A stretch of DNA of 60,000 nucleotides from Adiantum capillus-veneris (taxonomy: Eukaryota; Streptophyta; Polypodiopsida; Polypodiales; Pteridaceae), in contig CM043954.1 in NCBI GenBank assembly GCA_014529385.2, positions 7,071,806 through 7,131,805 of the forward strand. Reading direction: 5' to 3'. Shown piece after piece: positions 33,430 to 45,162 of this stretch (the stretch's first letter is position 1; every line of letters begins with the position of its first letter). The position numbers were made by a program, and so were the translations under genes. The notes under the pieces are model-generated. The model was not told where the DNA came from, made no database searches, and saw only the letters and a list, made by a program, of their open reading frames with translations.

Positions 33430-35600
33430 ATGCATCTACGCTCTGGTCGTGTGCTAGAGATGGAGCAACTAGAGAGAATTTTGACTTATGCGAGTTATCA
33501 ATATTCACCTACCTTAGGTTCCGGGCCCTCAACGGGGACCCAAGGTAGTACAAACCAAGACCCAAACATAGCGGCTAGTAACTCTTCCTCTGGCTATGAC
33601 ATCATGGAGGGTTTCCCAATGCCTAATCCCAATAGCTCAAGCCAAGACATGCATACCATGGGTCCGCGGTCCGGGCCGAGCGTGCTTAGCCGCTTGAAGG
33701 AACCTTTAGTAGAGCCACTCGCTCTGAACATGGAGTTGATGTAAATGAGGGGGGTGGGGAAGTAAATTCTCCATTCATGACCAACGTAGACCCTATGCTC
33801 TTAGAGAATATTCCCGTGGATACTTCATTCAGTGCACCTCCTGACTCTTCAGAGCTATTCCCCTCCGAGGTCATATTACCCGATGGTAGAAGCCTTGCCG
33901 AAGTGCAGGAGGTTGAGCAATATATCATTGTGGCTAGGGAAAAGGAAGTCGAGAGCTTACTCAAGGCGGAGCAACGAAGAGAGTTAAAATCAAAAGACCC
34001 TATGTCAATATCCTTGCTATTGAGTGCTCCTGACTTAGCAACAGCTAAGGACCAATCCCTAGAAAGCAACATTGCATCTAGCTCAAAGGACACCCCTCGC
34101 ACCTCAATCCTAGATGGAGCGTTCTCAAATGAAAAATGGGAGGAGTAAGAACTACAAAAGAAAACTCTAACCGACCTATACACGGGTCACACCTATCACG
34201 TGGGTTGGTTAGATGTCCTACAATCCACAATGGGTTCTACTAGTGTGGAGGATCAACAACAAAGAGTTTGTGAGGTCATCCAATAGGGTCATTGAGTTAG
34301 AGAGACAGAACAAGGGGATCCACATGTCTTCAACGGGTCTGATGAGATTCTTGGATACAGGAAAGGCTAAACAACCGACCTTATCGCAAATGGAGACTCC
34401 CTCGGTAAGTCCGATGGATCCCCCATATGTTGTTTCTCCAGGGGTCTCGGTGCAATCTGAGTCCACAAGTGATAGCTTTACCTTTCCAAGTCTAGCTCAT
34501 CTTTCCCTTGATGACACCATGGCTACCATGCCTACCCCAATGATGGGCATGCCAAGAAACACGCCGTGGACCTCATTTGTTAGTAAAGCACCACTACATG
34601 GTAGCTCAATGCCTGCAACAATACCTACAAGTGTGTACCAATCGTATGCACCTATGGGTCATCACACTCATGTAGTCCATACTCCTCCCATTGTTTCAAC
34701 TACCTATGCTCCACAACCACAACACCCAAGCTCTTATTTCCATGGAACTATACCGGCTAGCATTAGCATGTCACATCCGACGTCTGCCATGCCTAGGGCC
34801 ACCCATATGAACCTTGGGCCACCACATGGCACAACATCGTACCCAACGTGGAACCCAAGGGCTTCCTATGCGCCAAGCCCAATGCCAATACCTACTCCAC
34901 ATGTAGTCTCTGGAGCGCCTTCACCCACGGTGCCTGCTCACTTAGGTGACTTGGCAACATTTGCTCAAGCTATTGGTCGATCGATTGCTGAGAATATGTG
35001 TAACATGCCTGATAGAGAGCCTAGAAGTAAGGCAGTACAAATAGCCAAGCTCACACAAAAATTTAGTGGATATCGAAGTGTTTGAACAAATATGCGATTC
35101 TCTAGGAGAACACAATGACCTGCATAAGAGTAATGCTTTAAGCCTAACCTTAAGTGGGAAGGCCAGGGATTGGTATAGAACCCTAAGGGTGGAAGAAAAA
35201 ACGATTTACCCTACCCTTAGGAGACTGTTCTTGAAAGAATACATATGAGAGGGAGTGCTTTGGGGTGTAGCCTCTCAGCTCCAAAAATCCCAACGAGAGG
35301 AAGGAGAGTCGGTGAGAGATTTTTATTAGTCGCTTGAAGCATTTGAATTCTTGTTGTAATCCAAATGAGCACTTCAATAATAATCAATTGCTTGATAGAT
35401 TCATTAGGGGGTTACGACATGAGGATATCTACAATGGCCTAGTCATTAGAGGTATCACCACTTGGGAAGCAGTCACCACCAATGTGATCCAATTGGAGGA
35501 TAATTTAATGATTCAAGGAGAAAGAGTGTCTATTGAGCCTAAATCTATTAGCTCGCAAGCATCAGGGCATCAACCAATGACCCTAAAGCCTATTGCTAAG
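33430..35600 (+). pseudogene. Gag of element B, part before the CACTA insertion
   Basis: ATG at 33430 gives MHLRSGRVLEMEQL. Open pieces 33430-33744, 33777-34148, 34213-35085, 35066-35248 and 35334-35600 belong together but lie in different frames. The segment 34318-35567, lost from A, holds a Met/Pro/Ser-rich region (TMATMPTPMMGMPRNTP) and the capsid core: LTLSGKARDWYRTLR (about 35145-35190), TLRRLFLKEYI and LLDRFIRGLRHEDIYNGL (about 35390-35440). The codon series stops at MTLKPIAK, where CACTA enters after base 35600. In A the same stretch continues directly to EPNISEM. Confidence 0.85.
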
Positions 35601-35735
35601 CACTACAAGCCATGCTTAACATTAGCGACGCTCAAACATGAAAATGCACGGCGTCGCTATATGCGTCACTATGTTAAAAGTAACATAGCGACGCTCATAG
35701 CGACGCATATAGCGACGCCGACAGGGCTAAAAAAA
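35601..35735 (+). repeat. Left terminal and subterminal repeats of the CACTA element
   Basis: CACTACAAG tip, then five or six TAGCGACGC-type motifs in both orientations. An almost perfect hairpin, GCGTCACTATGTTA / TAACATAGCGACGC, lies at about 35662-35693. Confidence 0.85.
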
Positions 35736-35809
35736 TAACCGAGAGCATCCAAAAACTTAGATCTCAGATCTGAGTTTTCGACGCGCGCTCAAAGCAAGCA
35801 AGGTAACGC

Positions 35810-35927
35810 TCTCCCTCTCTCTCTCTCTCTCTGTCTTTCTTCTCCACACACACACACACACGAGGAGAGGAAGGAGAGCCAGGTATGCTCCTTCCCTCTC
35901 CTCACTCTCATGTTCCCTTCCCCTCTT

Positions 35928-35958
<31 letters not shown>

Positions 35959-36078
35959 ACACACGAGGAGAGTAAGGAGAGCCAGGTATGCTCCTTCCCT
36001 CTCCTCACTCTCATGGTCCCTTCCCTTCTTTCTCTCTCCCTCTCTTTCACTCACACACACACACACACACATTGTGTT

Positions 36079-36173
<95 letters not shown>

Positions 36174-36402
36174 ACAAGCATAAACATAAAACGCACACAC
36201 ACATGCATACACAAAGAAAGCACACACACATTGAGAGAGGAAAAGAGAGAGAGAGCATGCATAAACCAAAAATGCGCACACACACACATGCATAATCCAA
36301 GAAAGCACACACACATTGAGAGAGGAAAAGAGAGAGAGAGAGCATGCATAAACCAAAAAAGCGCACATACACATGCATAATCAGAGAGAGATATATATAA
36401 AA

Positions 36403-36449
<47 letters not shown>

Positions 36450-36465
36450 AGAAGAAGAAGAGAGT
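35810..36465. repeat. Microsatellite and minirepeat block inside CACTA
   Basis: (CT)n, (CA)n and a (GA)n run of about 45 units at 36082-36172; a second (GA)n at 36408-36446. The phrase GAGGAGAG.AAGGAGAGCCAG recurs at about 35861 and 35964, and ACACACATTGAGAGAGGAAA with flanks recurs at about 36225 and 36309. ORFs here are products of the simple repeats. Confidence 0.85.
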
Positions 36466-36800
36466 TTTAACATCGTAGGAAAGTATCCCAAGAGACCTTA
36501 AAGATCTAGTCGACAGGAGTTGAACTCAAGACATGTTATTCATAACGAAAATGACATAACCAATCTATCACACTTCGGTGATAGAATAGTTATACCATTT
36601 TTCTCATTTTTTTATTGGCGTGCACACACACCCGAGAAGAAGAGAGTTTAATTTAACGTCGTAGGAAACTAATTAAAGAGACCTAAAAATCTAGCCGACG
36701 AGGAGTTGAAACCAAGACTTGTTATTCAAGAGGAAAATGGCATAACCAATCTACCACACTTGAGTGATAGAAAGGTTATACCATTTTTCTCTTTTTATTG

Positions 36801-36848
<48 letters not shown>

Positions 36849-36900
36849 GAAGAAGAGAGTTTTAACGCCGTAGGAAACTATCCCAAAAGACGTTAAAGAT
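36466..36900. repeat. Direct repeats of about 185 bp inside CACTA
   Basis: The segment from AACATCGTAGGAAAGTATCC (about 36468) through CCATTTTTCTC recurs from AACGTCGTAGGAAACTAATT (about 36655), and its start again at about 36853. A (CA)n run (about 36806-36846) separates them. Each unit has a weak tRNA-like look on the minus strand (TAGATTGGTTATG, then GTTCAACTCC or GTTTCAACTCC). Confidence 0.65.
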
Positions 36901-37080
36901 TAATTAGGGTTTTAGTAGACTTACGTTAAATTAGATTTAGGTTTATTTAAATTAGATTAGATTAGATTTACGTTTGATTAGATTTAGGTTTCTTTACGTT
37001 AGATTTAGATTTACGTTATATTAGATTAGATTTAGGTTTATACATGTTATATTAAATTAAATTAAGGATATTTAATTAAG
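36901..37080 (+). repeat. TTAGATTAGATT-rich stretch
   Basis: Short irregular tandem repeats of AGATTAGATTTA(GG) type. Not the plant telomere repeat. Confidence 0.6.
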
Positions 37081-37258
37081 GTTAGAAGAAATGGCGAGAA
37101 AATTTCTTGCGCTCACAGCCTCGACAGTCCATGCGGACTAGCAATTCCACCTGCATGTTCGACTGCTACTACCATACAATAAGCCGTCATGTTCAGCTAA
37201 TGGAAGAGCAAATTGAGCATACACAGAAATTAGTGATGCAAGATGACGATTCCAAGGG

Positions 37259-37290
<32 letters not shown>

Positions 37291-37625
37291 CACATCCCGT
37301 CAAATCTAGAATAAGAATTAAGTGCCTTGAGCAGACATCAGCTACATTGCAAGAATGACGTACCTGCATGCTACAAACAAAGATCTACTATGAAAAGATG
37401 TTAAGATGATGTGAAATTCTACAGCTAGAGAAGAGGCAAAGGGGTTTTGTCCACTACATGCAGTATCATGTAGACATGGGTGTGTAGATTTCTTGTACCC
37501 ACAAATATTGGCATTGACCAATAAAGATGAGATTATAACCCGGCGTTTGTGATCTCCGTGCACCTGTAGACCGACGTGTGCAGGGATTGGACATGACTAG
37601 AGAATGTGAGGTAGTTTACAGTGTG

Positions 37626-37628
<3 letters not shown>

Positions 37629-37689
<61 letters not shown>
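37629..37689. repeat. (AG)n microsatellite
   Basis: About 30 units. Confidence 0.95.
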
Positions 37690-37692
<3 letters not shown>

Positions 37693-37969
37693 GACGAAGA
37701 ATGACAATAGAAGATTAAATTTGTTGTCCAGGTTATAAGATTTTTGCCCTCATTATGAGTAGTGACGAGGATGTGGGGCCGTCCAACCGAAACACCTATC
37801 TCTCAACGAGGATCTTATGACCTTGTAACCATTGCAAGCATGCTGTTCGACCGACAAGACGCGTTTCTTTGTAGCACGTTCGCGAATTTGGCGAGTTCGA
37901 TCCATCTATTATAGATCGAGTTGTTGCCAATCATAACTCGTCGAACTCTGACGTTGGCCAACAGGCAGC

Positions 37970-40490
37970 AATCTTGCAACCCAATAGACGTGTTCGCAGG
38001 CGCTTTGGTCAAGTAGTATATGTGAGGCCACAAGATGTAGCCTCTGACAGCTCGGGGGATGATCATGGAAACCACATTCCCAACGAGGCAATGTTTGAGC
38101 CCGAAGTTGATGAAATGATCGAGACGATCATGGATTCAGAAAGGTTGTCTATGATGATATGAAAAGTGAAGCCGATACGCCATTGTATAATGGAGCACGT
38201 GTGTCTAGATTGAAAGCGCTCCTGGTTCTTCTCAACATGTAGACAAAGTTTGGATGGAGTGACACTAGCGTCACTACGCTTTTCAGGTGATCTATTACAT
38301 TAGTTTACTTTAATAAAACTCTAAATGTATAATGATCTGATAGATTTTTACACAATTCTACCGTATTTTTATGTTGTGTAGATTGCTCAAAGAGCACATA
38401 CTACCAGTTGATAATGTGATGCCAGATTCTCGAGAGGAAGCAAGAAAGATTTTGCAAAACTTGGGGATGGATTATAATTCGATCCACACTTGTCCTAATG
38501 ACTGCATTCTTTTCAGAGCGGAATACATAGACATGGAGAAGTGTCCGAAATGTGATTCCGAAAGATATTGAGTAGATCTCCACGGAACAAAAATTCCGCA
38601 AAAGGTTTTGCGACATTTTCCTCTGCTTCCCCGCATCAAGAATTTCTTCGAATGTAAGTCCATGGCTGCCCTAGCATCATGGAATGAGGAGAATAAATCT
38701 TCGGATGGTGTGCTACGGATTCTTGCAGATTGTGCAGCCTGGAAACATATAGATGGAACATGGACGGACTTTGCCAGGGAAGCTCGAAATTTGCGCTTAG
38801 GCCTAGCTATGGATGGCGTAAATCCATTTGGTCAAAGATCAACATCTTACAGTGTATGGCCCATTGTCATTGTCAACTACAACATTCCCCCGTGGTTGAC
38901 TACGAAGAAGGGGCACCTATGGCTAAGCTTGATTGTGCCGGGGCGATATAAAGTGAAGAATATGGATGTGTATCTTCGTCCACTATTGGAAGAGCTATAA
39001 CAATTGTGGATTGGCATAGAGGTGGTGGATATGAGCCGACACACAGGTCGACGGAATGCTTTGATCAGAGGCATTCTAATGTGGACCATGCATGACTATC
39101 TCGGACTAACAGAATGCTCAGGTGATCTATTTACACTCCTCACTCAGACACTGTAAATCTTGCTTTTTCTCAAGTTGATCTATTATCATGTGTATACATG
39201 CAGGGCTTCAAACAAGCGGATACAGAGCATGTGTCACATGTGGACCTAGACTGAATGCACGTAGGGCGCCCTCACTGAAGAAGCAAATCTATGAAGGTCA
39301 TCAAGCGTATCTTCTAGAGAATCATGTGTTACGTGATGGCTTTTTGGGAAGAGAGCCACCGAGGATGTCTGCACAAGCATCGTTAGAGCAGAAGGAGATG
39401 TGTGATGAAGGATTGCCCCCAGGGATGAAGAGACTATCTCTATGGTACGAGTTACCATACTCGCCTCGACTCATGATCAATCACTTGCTCGATCCAATGC
39501 ACATATTCAAGAATGTGGGTAATCTACTATGGGACCATCTGACCGGCAAGAAAGATACTGTGGGAGCCAGAGTTGACCTTAGAAATGTGGATCGTATGGA
39601 GCAATATTGGCCGCAAACAGCGTCCGATGGATCGATAAAACTCCCTAAAGCACCATGGACTTTCACGGGAGCCCAAGAACGCAAATTAAAAGAGACCATT
39701 CGATCTTTGCGGACCCCCATTGGCATAATGCACTCGCTCCGAACGTGTTTTACTAAAGAAGGAAAGCTTACCGGTTTGAAGTCACACGACTGGCATAAAA
39801 TGTGTCAGGTATGTTCATAGTGGAGTATATCATAGTGAGAATTGTGTAACAAATTCATGTGTGGACGTACTTTAATATCATTGCTGCACGTGTTTTGCAG
39901 TTTATTTTACCGGGTTCCATTGATGTATGTTCGTCTCTTGACGTCCGCAACACAATCTACAAACTTGCGAAGTTGGTACAATGGATCTCACAAAAGGAGA
40001 TCAACGTAGACTCCATACCATTCGCCAAACTAAACGCTGTGGAGGTTGTGTGTATGTTTGAGAAACATTTTCCTACTACCATGCTAACCATTCAGGTGCA
40101 TCTTTGTTTGAACGGCCACTCATAATCTTTGTTGGTTGTAGTATAAGTCATACACAGCAGCATGGTGTAAAGGTTGACATTTTAGGGTGGAACGGATCGA
40201 CAAAAAACGTTTTACTCAAGATTGTGGAATCATGGCAAAATTTGAACAGTCTAGTCGACAAGGGTCCTCTGATGCAGATCCTGTGGTGGCGGAACTCACT
40301 TACTTCAGCACGCTACAAGAGATTTTGAGGATCGATTATAGAGGATTTTTTGTCGACTTGTTCGACGTGCAATGGTTCAAGATAATCATGGAGGGTCGCA
40401 ACGCTACTATGCTGAGCTATGCGAGGATGAGAGAGAGATCTCTTAAAGCCATAAATATTGTATTTGAACAAGTGTGCTCCGTTTTGTGAA
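37970..40490 (+). pseudogene. TNP2-like CACTA transposase gene with introns (broken)
   Basis: TNP2-type transposase cuts and joins CACTA ends. Recognisable blocks: KSEADTPLYNGARVSRLKAL (about 38162-38220), LPVDNVMPDSREEARKIL, YNSIHTCPNDCILFRAEY with CPKC (38400-38570), then SSDGVLRILADCAAWKHID, LGLAMDGVNPFGQRSTSYSV and PIVIVNYNIPPWL (38700-38890), and VGNLLWDHLTGKKDT (about 39515). A DUF4216-like stretch, ELTYFSTLQEILRIDYRGF, lies near 40290-40345. Likely GT-AG introns: about 38287-38381, 39121-39202 and 39810-39900. Lesions include a stop in LLVLLNM (TAG, about 38240), a TGA after CDSERY (38569-38571) and a TAA after the LEEL stretch (38998-39000). I cannot place the N-terminus. Confidence 0.8.
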
Positions 40491-40752
40491 TTCAGAGTTA
40501 TGCACTTGCCTCTTTCATCACTCAAGTTGAATAGAAGAAGAACGCTTTCTGTTGCTGCTAGCCTTTGAACATTCCAATGCTACAAGCACTGGAGTGTTCT
40601 TGTACGATTCTCCGGCTCTTTAAGTATTTGCGTCATTGCATCATTGTATTTATATGCGTCATTGTGTCATTGTATTTAATGGTCTTTGCGTCCACTCCAG
40701 GTACGTATGCTCTAGGTATGTTCTCATTAGCAGAGACGACGAGCACCTCCTC

Positions 40753-40757
<5 letters not shown>

Positions 40758-40802
<45 letters not shown>
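40758..40802. repeat. (CT)n/(CTAT)n microsatellite
   Basis: CT run passing into CTAT units, at a probable intron or intergenic position between the two CACTA genes. Confidence 0.85.
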
Positions 40803-40803
<1 letters not shown>

Positions 40804-40869
40804 CTTGTCCATGTTTTCTACTCCATTCATTCAATATTAAGTTTAAATGTTCGTGTGTTTAATGCAGGT

Positions 40870-42197
40870 ATGGATGATGATGAGTTTCTTTCTTCTTTGT
40901 CACCCCAGCAGAGACAGTGGTACGTGGAGCGTCATCGCTCAGGTGCACCATCGCGCGTTCCTACTCCATCCGCATCTCCCTCTGTTTCGGAGTCCTCAGC
41001 GTGCTCCGAAGCTTCGATGTCGACGAGACGATCTTCACACTCGTCTAGGCACCGGTGCTCTAGTGGTGGTGGTTGTTGTGGGGGTGGCGCCACCGATGCT
41101 TCGACACTGCCTCGTGTTCTACGAGGCTCTTTACCCTCCCCTTCTTTGCCCGTTACGACACCAGCCACGGCATCGCCATCGACACCAGGTTTTGCACGGC
41201 TGAGTGCCGTTCCCCACAGCTACACACCACTAGCTACTCCTCCAGGAGTCACTCCAGTGGACACTCCTTGCTTCGGGGCTCAGACTCCAGTGAAGACACT
41301 TGGCATCCATACCCCCGTTGACACGCCGCTAGAGACCCCTGTCAAGACACCCAGGTTCACGCGTCAGCAGCGAGAGGGCTTGCCTTACTCCATCGACTTC
41401 AGCGGCGGCATCATCTTGGATGATGATGGCAAGAAGGTGATTTTGCGCATGCGCGGTCTTTCTCTCAGGTGTTTAGACGCTACATACTAAACACCTGGAG
41501 TGAAGTACTGAATGAATTAAAAGACAGTGTCATCAGCATGCTTCATGACGAGTTTCCCGTTCCAACACGGGATGACCGCTTCAATGAAGATGTGATGAAG
41601 GTTCGAATGCGCGAATACTGCAAGCATAAGCGTTCCGAAGTGCAAAAAGCAATCAAGCACGGATGGAACAGACCAGATTGGCTGGCCAAAGAAGATTGGA
41701 AGCATGCAAAGAAAGAAGCTCGCAAGAATCCCAACAAGTGAAAGCAACAAAAGGAGGCAGCCAGAGCGCGAGTAGAGGCAGGGAGCTCGCACCACTTGGG
41801 GAGCGGCGGGTGGGTATCATTTGAGGCCAATTTTGTAAGTGTTTTCGCATCTATGTTCGATAGTTTAGGGTTTATGGGATTTGAAATTCTAACATAATGG
41901 ATTCTTTGTATGTTTTGACAGTGGTCGTTTACAGGACGTGATCCCACTCCGTACGAGCGTGAGTACGTAGGCAGGTTGGGCTTAAACGCCCTTATAGACA
42001 TCCTGACTTCTTGCGGCGGCATGGTTAGTATTAGGGTTTATTCTTTTCTATTTATTGTATTGTTTTATAAACGTCGCTTGCTATATGTTTATACTTACAA
42101 AAAGCTATCTTATTGTTTTTTTTTACAGAATTCGAGAGATACGCCGCTTGGATGCAATGAGACGCTCATTAGACGACGTCAGTTTAGCCATAGCTAG
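40870..42197 (+). pseudogene. Second CACTA ORF (plant En/Spm transposase_24-like)
   Basis: ATG at 40870 follows an AG splice-like site (AATGCAGGT). The N-terminus is acidic (MDDDEFLSSL), then Ser-rich with a Gly/Cys patch (SSGGGCCGGG) and a threonine/proline repeat of TPVDTP / TPVKTP type (41245-41350). The conserved part follows in a shifted frame: WSEVLNELKDSVI, VMKVRMREYCKHKRSEVQ, HGWNRPDWLAKEDW (41490-41720), and after a TGA at 41739 GSGGWVSFEANF. Further exon-like pieces (SFTGRDPTPYEREYVGRLGL at about 41927-41985) lie between GT-AG-like borders. This pattern fits the accessory transposase of plant CACTA elements (Pfam transposase_24). Function in transposition is inferred. Confidence 0.7.
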
Positions 42198-42579
42198 ATA
42201 GCATTAGTTTCTTTTTGTCCTAGCTTATGTATCATGAGACCATGTAACTATGTATTTTTGAAAACCATGTATATTTTTTAAATAATGACAATGGTTTGTA
42301 ACTATTACATTTGCAATGATTAACAATCAAGTGATTTTGCTGCTGTGTACAATTGTCATTTATTTACTTCCATCAATTCACGCTTGTCATTTTTGTATCT
42401 TTATTTTGCAAACAATACGTACTATGGATGATGGAGTTAATGATTATATTGTCTTGTGGTGGCTGACTATTTTGGGTCTATATTTACCTTTGTACTTTTT
42501 TTCAAAGGTAAATAGACCAATGAAACATTCATTATGGTTGATGGTTCAATGCCCTCCCACCAAAAACTTTTAATCTCGG

Positions 42580-42800
42580 GCATCGCTAAATTGTGCACTG
42601 CAGCGTCGCTATCTATGGCCTTGCAGCTTCGCTATATGCGTCGCCTATAGCGACGCTGATAGAGTCTGCGGTAGCGACGGCTATAGCGACATTCTGGTAT
42701 CGACGCTAATAGCGACACTTTTAGCGACGCCGGGGGTTTAAAAAACCCAATGTATTTCCGTCGCTATAAGCGTCACAAGAGCACACAACCTCTTGTAGTG
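42580..42800 (+). repeat. Right terminal and subterminal repeats of the CACTA element
   Basis: About ten TAGCGAC(G/A)C or GCGTCGCTA motifs, ending CTTGTAGTG. Motif density matches the left end. Confidence 0.85.
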
Positions 42801-43714
42801 AAGGAGCCAAATATATTTGAGATGACTTTAGCAGATCTCACCAAGGCTATTCAAGAGAGTCTTAGAGACAATCGTGCTCCGCAAAACAATTATATATATC
42901 CAAGAAGGGAGCAACAATGGTGCTCAGTATGCTATGGACCGCATAGTACCAGTGAATGCCCTACTTTTAGAGTAAAATTCAATGGGAATTGCAATGCCTG
43001 TGGAAGGTATGGTCATCAAGCTAAGGATTGCATAGTATTTAAGCGCGCGATGGCCAATAGAGAAACCTTAGCATGGACAGACACACCTCGAGTGCCTGCA
43101 TTGATGCCGGCCCCACCTCTTGAACAAACAGCACAACACATGGTCCCTAGGGCCCAAAATGTTGTTCAAACAACACCCTTACCACCTCCAGTGATCAACC
43201 ACCACATCCGAGAATCGCTTCTGTGAATCAAGTGGATTGTGAGTCATCTATTTCTTGTTTGGAAGGCTATGAGGAAGATATGGACCCTAATATTGCCTAT
43301 GGGATGGATGTGCTTGAAGAGAGTCCACAATACTACATGGAGGACTATAAGGGACAAGTCAAATCTGTATATCAAGTAGTTGCTCTTGCGGCTAGAGGCC
43401 AAAATATCAATTACACTGCTAAGAGACCACCTCTTCAATTCTATGAGTGTGGAGGTCCACATCGTGTAGCCGAGTGTCCTATTAGGCTACAAAAGAACGC
43501 CACACTAATACAAACCAATCAAGCGAGCACGTCTACAATGCCAATACTCATGTGTAATCGATGTGGCGTAGATCATTTGATTGCCCAATATCCAAATAAT
43601 CAAAATGCACCAAAGATCACGCCATTAAACTTGATTGAAGTTACCAAGGAGCCATCACAAAGTACACCTGTGGTACCAGTAAACGTACTCACACGATCGA
43701 TGCTCCAAAAATAA
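42801..43714 (+). pseudogene. Gag of element B, part after the CACTA insertion
   Basis: Continues with EPNIFEMTLADLTKAIQESL. Zinc knuckle 1, CNACGRYGHQAKDC, is intact (about 42990-43030). Knuckle 2 (FYECGGPHRVAECP, about 43438-43480) has Phe for the first Cys. Knuckle 3 (MCNRCGVDHLIAQYP, about 43552-43595) has Tyr for the last Cys. The frame changes near 43195-43223. In A the corresponding third knuckle has a different lesion, so all three were probably functional in the ancestor. Confidence 0.85.
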
Positions 43715-43857
43715 AATTATATTCTTGAGGAAAGAGACACGACATCAATTGCCAATCTCAGAAAAAGAAGAAAAAACAAAGGAAGAGATCGCAAAAAGCA
43801 GCGAAGTCAGACCCCAGTTCAAAGACCAACATAGGGACTGGTGACGACCCCGTATAT

Positions 43858-45162
43858 ATGAACGAAGCTGAAGAGGATTCTGACTCAAGTGAAACCATGG
43901 AGACCAAAATGACCACGAAGATAGAAACCAACAAGGAAGATCTTCATGAGCCACAATGGCCAAGATCCAAGAAGAATATAGGAACTTACCCAAACCCTAC
44001 AGAGGAGATCGAGCGTGTCAAGCTATTAAGGAGTTTGGTAGAAGATACCCAAAGGGATCTAGAACTAGCACCTAGGCAGATCCAGATTACAGACACCGTG
44101 TTCCCTACGCAACAACAACCTCACCACGTCCATAGACCCTTAGCCATACCTAGTGTCATCCAAGAAGAAAGTGACTTAAGGTCATGGGGAAATTGGCGTA
44201 CTCACTTCTTGATGGAAAGAATGTTTACAGAGGGACTACCTGATCCTATCGAAGAAATGGAGATCCCATCTTCCCCACGTCAAGGGACTGAAGTCCAAAA
44301 GGTGTCGTTAAACATTGCCAAATTGATGGATTTCATGTCTTCAGAAGTTAGAACCACCATCATGTCCAAACTATATAAAGACCCTGAGCTAGTCTCAGCT
44401 CTTCGAGCCTTCCTCAATGGAGAACTAAAGTTTGGACTACCACAATTTTCACAGATGGATGGAGCTGGGGAGATGCCAATAGAGGAGGAACACTTAGATC
44501 CACAACCCAACCTAGATGAGAACCTTGTTATAGAAATACCTGTTAACAAGTTGGGACAATACTTTGAGGGTGATGAATCCAATGCGACCATACCAATTAC
44601 TACTAAGGGATTAACTGTGAAGGGAATCCTTGATGATGGCACGGGGGTTAGCATTGTGACTAAAAATTGCTGGGAAACTATGGGAAGACCTCACCTTGTG
44701 ACCACAACCATAGTAGTGAAGATGGCCAATGGGTCTATTGTTAAACCTATTGGGATGCTAGAAGATCTCAAGATCAAGGTCTTTGGACATAAAATAAGAA
44801 TTACCTTCATTGTTATGGATTTATCCAAACACACTATGGCATCGAAGGTGATCTTAGGACGTCCTTTCATGAGGGAAGCAAAAATGGTGCATGACTGGTC
44901 TAAAAACCATGTCTACTTGCAGTTCCAAGATTCTGTCATTCGAGTGGATCTTGTGACTGATCGAGCACATCCTCTAGGAAACAGGTTTATAATTGATCAT
45001 AGATCTGACACCACAGTTCACTCGGCCCCATTGCAGAATTGTTACACGTGTAAAGCAGACACTGATGTTGGGGAAGATTCTCCTTATATGGATGTACTAC
45101 CTGGGATGACTGATTCAGACAATGTGGATTGGGTCCACCTAGCAGCAACCATATACACTTAG
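43858..45162 (+). CDS. Retropepsin-like protease region of element B
   Basis: 434-aa open frame, the counterpart of A 2043-1003 but continuing through the position of the A stop. ATG at 43858. The linker half is rich in charged residues. The protease-like part lies at about residues 235-350: GILDDGTGVSIVTKNC replaces the A loop ILDGGAGVSIV, and the second motif is VILGRPFMREAK. An extra acidic segment follows (DVGEDSPYMDVLPGMTDSDN). The active-site Asp may be either of the two in LDDG. A stop (TAG) at 45160-45162 ends the frame, although similarity to A continues to 45257. Confidence 0.75.
   Translation: MNEAEEDSDSSETMETKMTTKIETNKEDLHEPQWPRSKKNIGTYPNPTEEIERVKLLRSLVEDTQRDLELAPRQIQITDTVFPTQQQPHHVHRPLAIPSVIQEESDLRSWGNWRTHFLMERMFTEGLPDPIEEMEIPSSPRQGTEVQKVSLNIAKLMDFMSSEVRTTIMSKLYKDPELVSALRAFLNGELKFGLPQFSQMDGAGEMPIEEEHLDPQPNLDENLVIEIPVNKLGQYFEGDESNATIPITTKGLTVKGILDDGTGVSIVTKNCWETMGRPHLVTTTIVVKMANGSIVKPIGMLEDLKIKVFGHKIRITFIVMDLSKHTMASKVILGRPFMREAKMVHDWSKNHVYLQFQDSVIRVDLVTDRAHPLGNRFIIDHRSDTTVHSAPLQNCYTCKADTDVGEDSPYMDVLPGMTDSDNVDWVHLAATIYT

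Larger units (their letters stand above)
35601..42800 (+). mobile_element. CACTA (En/Spm-type) DNA transposon inserted in gag of element B
   Basis: Ends are CACTACAAG (35601) and CTTGTAGTG (42800), with AAG duplicated at 35598-35600 and 42801-42803. Length 7200 bp. The orthologous spot in element A (about 3090-3094 on the minus strand) has a single AAG, so the empty site is in the same window. Both ends carry repeated TAGCGACGC / GCGTCGCTA subterminal motifs, the kind bound by CACTA transposases. Inside lie a TNP2-like gene and a second ORF of the plant En/Spm type, both broken. The 35800-37700 interval is microsatellite rich. Confidence 0.95.

Noticed and set aside
35885-36405. Long ORFs of 97-165 aa on both strands
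   Set aside because: They translate (GA)n, (CT)n and (CA)n runs into ER, SL and HT repeats.
36900-37080. Interstitial telomere repeat
   Set aside because: The unit is irregular TTAGATT/AGGTTT, not TTTAGGG tandem copies.
43858-45162. Host aspartic protease gene
   Set aside because: It is in place and in order within element B and has a homologous copy in element A.
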